Shown: piece by piece, positions 58,401-64,000 of the stretch | How positions within the stretch are numbered: position 1 is the stretch's first letter | Layout: each line of letters begins with the position of its first letter | NCBI GenBank assembly: GCA_023014335.1 | Contig: JAECYW010000001.1 | Coordinates: 4,154,001 to 4,218,000 of the forward strand | From: Galerina marginata | Lineage: Eukaryota > Basidiomycota > Agaricomycetes > Agaricales > Galerinaceae | DNA length: 64,000 nt | Direction: 5' to 3' | The notes under the pieces: model-generated | The model's input: only the letters and a program-made list of their open reading frames with translations | The model's database searches: none | Told to the model about the DNA's origin: nothing | Program-made: the position numbers and the translations under genes

Positions 58401-61400
58401 ACATGGGTGGCACCCTTGACTTTGTTGATGGAAATGTCTGCTTCAAGGACGTCGTACGGACACGTCTATACAGGTGGCGGAGACGTTGTAGAAAGACGGT
58501 GGCGAGCCTAGAACAATTACTGGAAGGAGTACGATCTGGTGCCTTTTAGACCTATCCTCCTCCCGATACCGCTAGTCCTCTGTCCTTGCTGCGTACATGG
58601 AAACTTTTGGATTGCCGCATGACAGGTCAGTTTCCAGCTTTCAACGCCTTCATCTTCCTCGTCTCATCGCCTGCAGTGCCTTCTAGTTCTTCTTCACTGC
58701 CATTATCGCGTTGCTGTTGATGGATGGCCTCTCCCCTAGAGGCGATTACCGCAGCGTCATCAATCAATATCGTTATTATCAAACCCGTCTACAATCTTCT
58801 CGCAGCCCAAGTTGCTTTCGGCTCCTGCTTCAACTTCCAACGTCGGCCCAGATTACCGCCCGTGGCGCAAATCAGTAGCGCAAATTCCAGTCTAATATAA
58901 AGTTCGGTTCTCTGCCTCTACGCGACTCGCCAGCGACTGTATCAGCGCATATATGAAGCTGACGCTGTTGGTGCGGTAGCTACTGCTTTCGGTGCAGATT
59001 TTATCCCTGGGGCCAGACTTTTGGTTCTAGAGTTGACGACGGATGACTGGGGAACAAATTCTAGCTCGATATGGTTAATGATTGACGATTTGGGTGCGTA
59101 TATGCGTCCTTTCTTGAATGCTCTACCTCAACTTATACGACCTTTCTCTTCAGAGTCACTTTGATCTTCACTTGGCCCACACCATCGATGTACCTCAGGA
59201 GATCAATTTCGACGGCACCATTGGCTAAGACCATTCCTCAGATACCGATCATGCATTTTACCTCGACATGCACGCCCCGCCTGAAGCCGTCATCGTGCTC
59301 GCCAGTAGTAAACGTCATCCAAATCCATAACCTCGCTCGCTCTTGTTGAGGTTTTCGCCCGAAGCCTGAAAAACAATAGAAAGAATGTTCAGACGCAGAT
59401 TTAGGCGGCGTCATCAGATCTCTAGGCATGGCCTATTCGTACTTACCCTCGTCATCGTTATCGATCATCAGGTTCTCAACTCGAAGCCAGGTTCGGAGGA
59501 GCTTGGAGGACGACTCAACTGCAGATGGTTACCAGGCGACTTTTACATAGGAATGGGAACGGGGTCCTTCGCCAGAAGTTTTAACTGGGTAACGGGGACG
59601 AGGAGGAAGAAGGGACGAGATAGAAGATTGGAGGAGCATGTGGACCGATGACGAGGAAGGTGTACTGCACACCGCAGGATCCATGTTCAAGACCTCACGT
59701 TCTCTCTTTCCAAATCGTATTTCATCCCCGACTCCTCGACACCTGGGCGCCACGTTTGAGCTTCCAATTCACATTCGACCTACTTTTAATAAATTATACC
59801 GGATACAATTAATAGGACAACTATTTCAACTGTCATACATGGCTGATGTTCATGCGGAATCTTTCCTTTTCTTTTTCTACTTGCCTTTGCCTTCGTCGTT
59901 GTCGTCCTACGGTCATCCTCTAGGTGCCTCTATCCTCTAACTTACAATTCGATATAAAGTACCTGTTGTACCTTCAACTCATATGCCAACACCGACCGAC
60001 ATTATACTCTAGTAACGAATATTATCTTTCGCTCGTCTGGATTCTGCTTTAGGAATGACATTATTAGCGATGTTGTTCTGGAGTTGAGTACGACCTTTTG
60101 GTATACCTTGATTCTTTTGGCAGACAGTCTCAGAACGCTTGCGCTTGTTATCTTCAATGAAAATGTGGTGGATATCGTCTTATTTGACTTACAAGAGGTG
60201 TGAAGCGGTAACTTACCATGAACGACGTCCATTCGACCTCTGTACTTACCCATCTGTCAAAAAATTACCACAAATTCGGTCCTCACCTCTCACTTTTGTA
60301 AGATAATTCTCGCTCCTAAGTTACGGAAGCCGTTCAGATTACAGGACTATATTTATGGCGCAGCTTATTCCACTTTACAGGGGCCAGGACAAAATCTTGA
60401 ATTAGTAAATATGTTTTCCCGACGGCACTGGTTCTCCAGAGTTCAACCTTGAACAGTCAGTACGTTTTAAATTAGAAAAGCTCTCGATGCCCGTAGATTT
60501 TTTTGACGAGGTACCGATGCGCCCTCCTTGTGGGCTAAAGGTTGATAGGAATGAAATTCGACCCTATTTTGGGCTCGAGGATCGCCATAGAACGTGGACA
60601 TAATAAATAGGCTTAAAATAAGCAACCTGAGAGGTGCAAACGAACCCAGCACAAAAGAGGTAGAAACAATAGAGCTGAGGAGATGCCTAGAGTATATTGC
60701 ACGCTATTAAAGATTCACCAGAATTCAAGGGAACTGCACATATGAAAATTAGGTTTGAGCAATTATAGAGAATTTGAAGATAACCTGACCACGGGCTACC
60801 ATTTGACTTTCGATAGAAGATGAATTGACCGATAATCCATCCACAGGGTTTCATTTGATTTTCGATGAGGTATAAATCGACAAGCGAGTATGTTCAATTT
60901 GTTCGAATTTCGACGGAAAGGAAATGACTTACATACAGAAGGTGATTTTGAATCCAAAATTCAGAAACGACAGAGAATTAGGAAGTCTTCAAAATCGTCC
61001 ACGGACGATGTCGCCACAAATGCATTTATCCATAACCCCCGGCGGCTAGGATTGCAGACAGGTATGTATGAATGAAGTTCGTTGTGCCAGGAAATCGTGT
61101 CAATCACCACAATTTTCGGCTGGGAATGAGTCATGCAGAAAGTTGACGCTGAACAAAGGCAACTGAGTCTGGCTTCTCGATCGCACGTAGACAAGACACA
61201 AGCTCTTAAACACGCACAAGTCACACTGTGACCCAACAAACCAGGAAGCCAGAGTTATGCCATGGCTCACAATCTTCTGAGCTGCCTGGAGAGGGTGCAC
61301 GAGCAAGTGTTCCTGTGCGTGGGGGTGCGCTCGGTCAAGGTGTTGAAATGGAACGTTGGGACGCCAGCAGAAATCAAGAAGGGCGCCGTTAACCTCCATG

Positions 61401-63630
61401 TAGGCCTGATGTGCTGAACCTTTATTCGTGGCGTGAAGCATTTCGCGTGAGCTGTTGAGTGACACGTCTCGAAATGAGGCGATTATCGCCTCAATCCGAG
61501 AGTGAGTCTGTACAAAGAAGAGAAGACGCAAGGAAATTCATTGACCAATATCGCACAGGTGACAAAATCCAAAGCATGGTCTTTGACCCCTTGGCGAGAT
61601 TTTGGATAGCCGTCCAGCGTGTGGTGCAGGATTAAAAATGCGCACAATGTATGATGAATTTGGCTGAGGGGTAACATGCAAAATAATCGGCGACAGGCAG
61701 TGGCCCAGACCTGTTATTGAAGGCAGAAGAGCTCAGAGCGAGATGCAAAGAAGTTCGATACCGGGTTATATTCCACGTTGCTTCTCAACGAAACAGGGTC
61801 GGCCTTGAATTTCTCTTGAGCAGTGTTTGGATCCAGGACGAGGAGCCGCAGGGGGACTAAGTAAAGAGACGATAGGTAGCAGGCTCGAGTGAGACACAGC
61901 GTGGCGCTTTTTGAGACATAAATCCGACGCACGCAGGGGGCACATTCTTGAACCTTACACACCTTGGCTCCAGAATATTGCAAAGTGCACAGTATGTTTG
62001 GAAATCCATGCGAGATTGATCACCAAATACCTTAAAAGTACCTGCTATCCTGCGCGAGGTTTCGTATGAGTTTCGTAGGTAGCAGTGCTCTTAAAATCGA
62101 GGGATCGACGGACAACGTTGATCTGGAATATCGATACAAGGAGGCTCGGAGTGGGGGACAGGTGGGTAGCCTTGAAGTTCGCTGCTACTCGCCTTATCTA
62201 TGATCAAATCGCGGGAGTAGTGTCATCCGGATCACAAATGCTTTGATCCACACTGCGGGCATTGGCTTCTGTCCGCACGGAATAGATTTCAAAATAAATT
62301 GTGATGAAATTTAAAATAAGTTTATGCCGGAATGCTTCGCTTAGAGTATGAATGAATTTCGAATTTCGGTCACAATGTATTCAAAATTTACGCACTGGAT
62401 TGATTCTAACTTCGATCGCACTGAAATCAGGATTCAAGCACAGAATAGATTTCAAATTTAATCACTTCGGCATTTCGGTGGTGATGTCTAATTTTATCGA
62501 ATGCCCGGGGTGTACCTGTGGGACTACCCAAAGGTCAGTCAACCCACTCACCTGTAGCCACGTACTCCAGGATCCAGGCCTCATTTTTGAAGTTGGCAGG
62601 TAACCTACAGGTAACTCGTATTTTTGTCATTTTTTTTCGACTTTTTTCGATCCCTCTGGGTGGTGTGGATGGCTCAAAAATGCATTGAACCAACGAGCCA
62701 TGTATCCGGACCGAGTTCCATTCCGTGTCACGTTTCTCGGCAAACACCAAGCTGATCAACATGTTCGATGTTCAATCATGTTGCCTCCGACTTTCAAATG
62801 TTCACCCTCTTATCTTGTATGACTGCCCCCAATGCCGCAAGAAAAGTTTTGTAAGTACATTTATTGTTTGCCTTTACCTTCTACTAATCTTCTATGGAAG
62901 GTTTTACAGGCCTTCATGATGCAAACCCGGAAGGTACGTTGTGAAACAAGTCGCATAGACTTGATTCACATTTCTCTTTTTCACCTCCCAACCTTTCACT
63001 CACCCAGTGAGGTCAGGTAACAAGGTCGTAAATGCAAACGGTACTACGTCGTGCGCCCCTTTTCCAAGTGAAAGCTGTGGGCCGATGTTGGGGTTCGCAA
63101 AATCAAATGGATAAGCGGAGAGACAGAACACGAGGGGAGACCCGCTGAGTGCGTCATCTCCCTCCTTCTCACCGCCCAACTATCCGCTCACTCAAACGAG
63201 CAGCACCCACTGATGGCCACTGCCGCACCCTCACTTCGACTTTGGATAATGACGCGGATTGTCCAACCCGCCCGCCGCATTTTCTACCACCTCCATGTTG
63301 ATCCCAAGCGAGTGCATGCGATACGACATGGCTGCGCCTTGTTGATGCTGCATGGATTGCGGGCAAGAGGCGATGCGAGCGGCCTGGTACCACTGGCTCT
63401 TGTTTGCTTACAGCTAACGTGTCCACTTTGTCTCGAACCCACTTCTCACCTTGGATGTCGCCTTCACCATGGTGCTGCTACCAGTAGTGCCGCCTCTAGT
63501 GAGATTCCGAATTTCCTACTATTTACACCAATTCAATTTATTTATTTGATGATCTCTCATACTTGCTTGGGCTAAAAGCTGTGTTTCCTTGCCGGATTTC
63601 GCTTGTTAGCTATCTAATGAGTGAACGAAT
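55460..63630. other. Eight-kb stretch without a supportable gene
   Basis: Many overlapping frames on both strands lack domains. The longest (57721-58272 and 58001-58549 plus, 61100-61531 minus) show compositions typical of non-coding, C-rich DNA. A direct repeat of about 50 bp lies at 60790-60831 and 60842-60880 (CATTTGA and TTTCGAT cores). The minus-strand patch 60002-60253 could be two small exons (MGKYRGRMDVVHG and a basic tail), but this is weak. Much of the region may be decayed transposon DNA leading into the hAT gene. Confidence 0.35.
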
Positions 63631-63639
63631 GATAGCCAG

Positions 63640-64000
63640 TCCAAGCCCTTGACCATCCGAAGTAAGAGAGATGATTAACATTGCTGCTCGAGCAACGGAT
63701 GGTGTTGTTATTCCGGATCGAAAGACAACGCGGAAGTATATAATAAACTTATTCAAGAAAAATTTAACAGACCTTCAAACGAGGCTTGGGGTAAGCTCAA
63801 TCAATTATACTCCTTCGTCAGTCTGCTCCCTAACACATGTCTAGAGCGATAAAACTGGACTGCTTAGCCTAACGTGTGATGCGTGGTCGCACACAGACGC
63901 ATATTTTGCCGTCATTGGCCACTGGAACGAGATCGAGGCAGACGGCACCTGGAAACAAATGAGTGCGCTTTTGGGTTTCACGCAAGTTAATTGCTCACAC
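63640..64000 (+). mobile_element. hAT-family transposase, N-terminal fragment (runs off right edge)
   Basis: Two exon pieces (to 63790, and from 63845 to the edge) read VREMINIAARATDGVVIPDRK, then KYIINLFKKNLTDLQ, then LSLTCDAWSHTDAYFAVIGHW. That is the conserved block before the catalytic core of Ac-type hAT transposases as found in many agaricomycetes. The intron 63791-63844 has good ends (gtaagc...tctag). The catalytic residues and C-terminal dimerisation domain lie outside the window. The sequence just upstream contains stops (at about 63617 and 63650) in the expected frame, so the 5' part may be decayed or spliced. Confidence 0.8.

Noticed and set aside
57721..58549. Two long overlapping plus-strand frames of 182-183 codons
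   Set aside because: They overlap in different frames with Ser/Pro/Arg-rich composition typical of C-rich non-coding DNA. No domain was seen.
60002..60253. Possible two-exon small basic protein on the minus strand
   Set aside because: Splice sites are weak and the predicted peptide resembles no family known to me. Kept only as a note in the gene-free stretch.
61100..61531. 143-codon minus-strand frame
   Set aside because: No motif, no plausible upstream exon, and several overlapping frames of similar length.

Overview
The window looks like an agaricomycete (mushroom-forming basidiomycete) chromosome. Genes are split by many short introns of about 45-70 bp with GT/AG ends and CTRAY-like branch sites. 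The families are typical of such fungi: a GMC alcohol oxidase, an alpha-kinase, a SMYD-like SET protein, P450s, a HAD-type terpene cyclase, and copia and hAT transposons. Most real genes are multi-exon, so I joined exons by reading splice sites and conserved family motifs. CDS coordinates below give the outer limits from start codon to stop codon.

Layout. 1-3.0 kb: 5' part of a Ty1/copia element on the minus strand, running off the left edge. 3.0-4.8 kb: an unrecognised seven-exon gene. 4.8-8.55 kb: a nest of inverted repeats and foldback hAT elements around a broken alpha-kinase gene. 10.7-11.8 kb: a SET-domain gene with an in-frame stop. 12.6-12.9 kb: a small secreted cysteine-rich protein. 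14.0-16.75 kb: an intact 17-exon alcohol oxidase. 19.8-21.0 kb: an aquaporin-family gene with both NPA boxes altered. 21.2-29.6 kb: a hierarchical tandem array of about five 1.2-kb units, bracketed by 200-bp direct repeats. 30.8-35.2 kb: an aldehyde dehydrogenase and an MCT-like transporter. 38.2-55.5 kb: a metabolic gene cluster. 55.5-63.6 kb: no supportable gene. 63.6-64 kb: the start of an hAT transposase running off the right edge.

The strongest discovery candidate is the 38-55 kb cluster. Its core is mirror-symmetric: SDR (+), P450 (-), P450 (+), SDR (-), with paralogous SDRs outside and divergent P450s sharing a 487-bp promoter region. Next to it lie a small dimeric alpha/beta-barrel protein and a 524-residue HAD protein. 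The HAD protein carries a DLDTT box (class II terpene cyclase DxDTT) and a DDKLE box. That combination is the hallmark of the HAD-type drimane sesquiterpene cyclases (Aspergillus AstC and Antrodia AncC type). A sugar-porter MFS gene closes the cluster. A simple inferred scheme is farnesyl diphosphate cyclised to a drimanyl/albicanyl skeleton, then P450 oxidation and SDR oxidoreduction. The upstream aldehyde dehydrogenase and transporter are possible extra members.

The second notable locus is the alpha-kinase pseudogene. A 667-bp foldback element with a perfect 8-bp target duplication sits inside a catalytic-domain exon, next to other decay marks.
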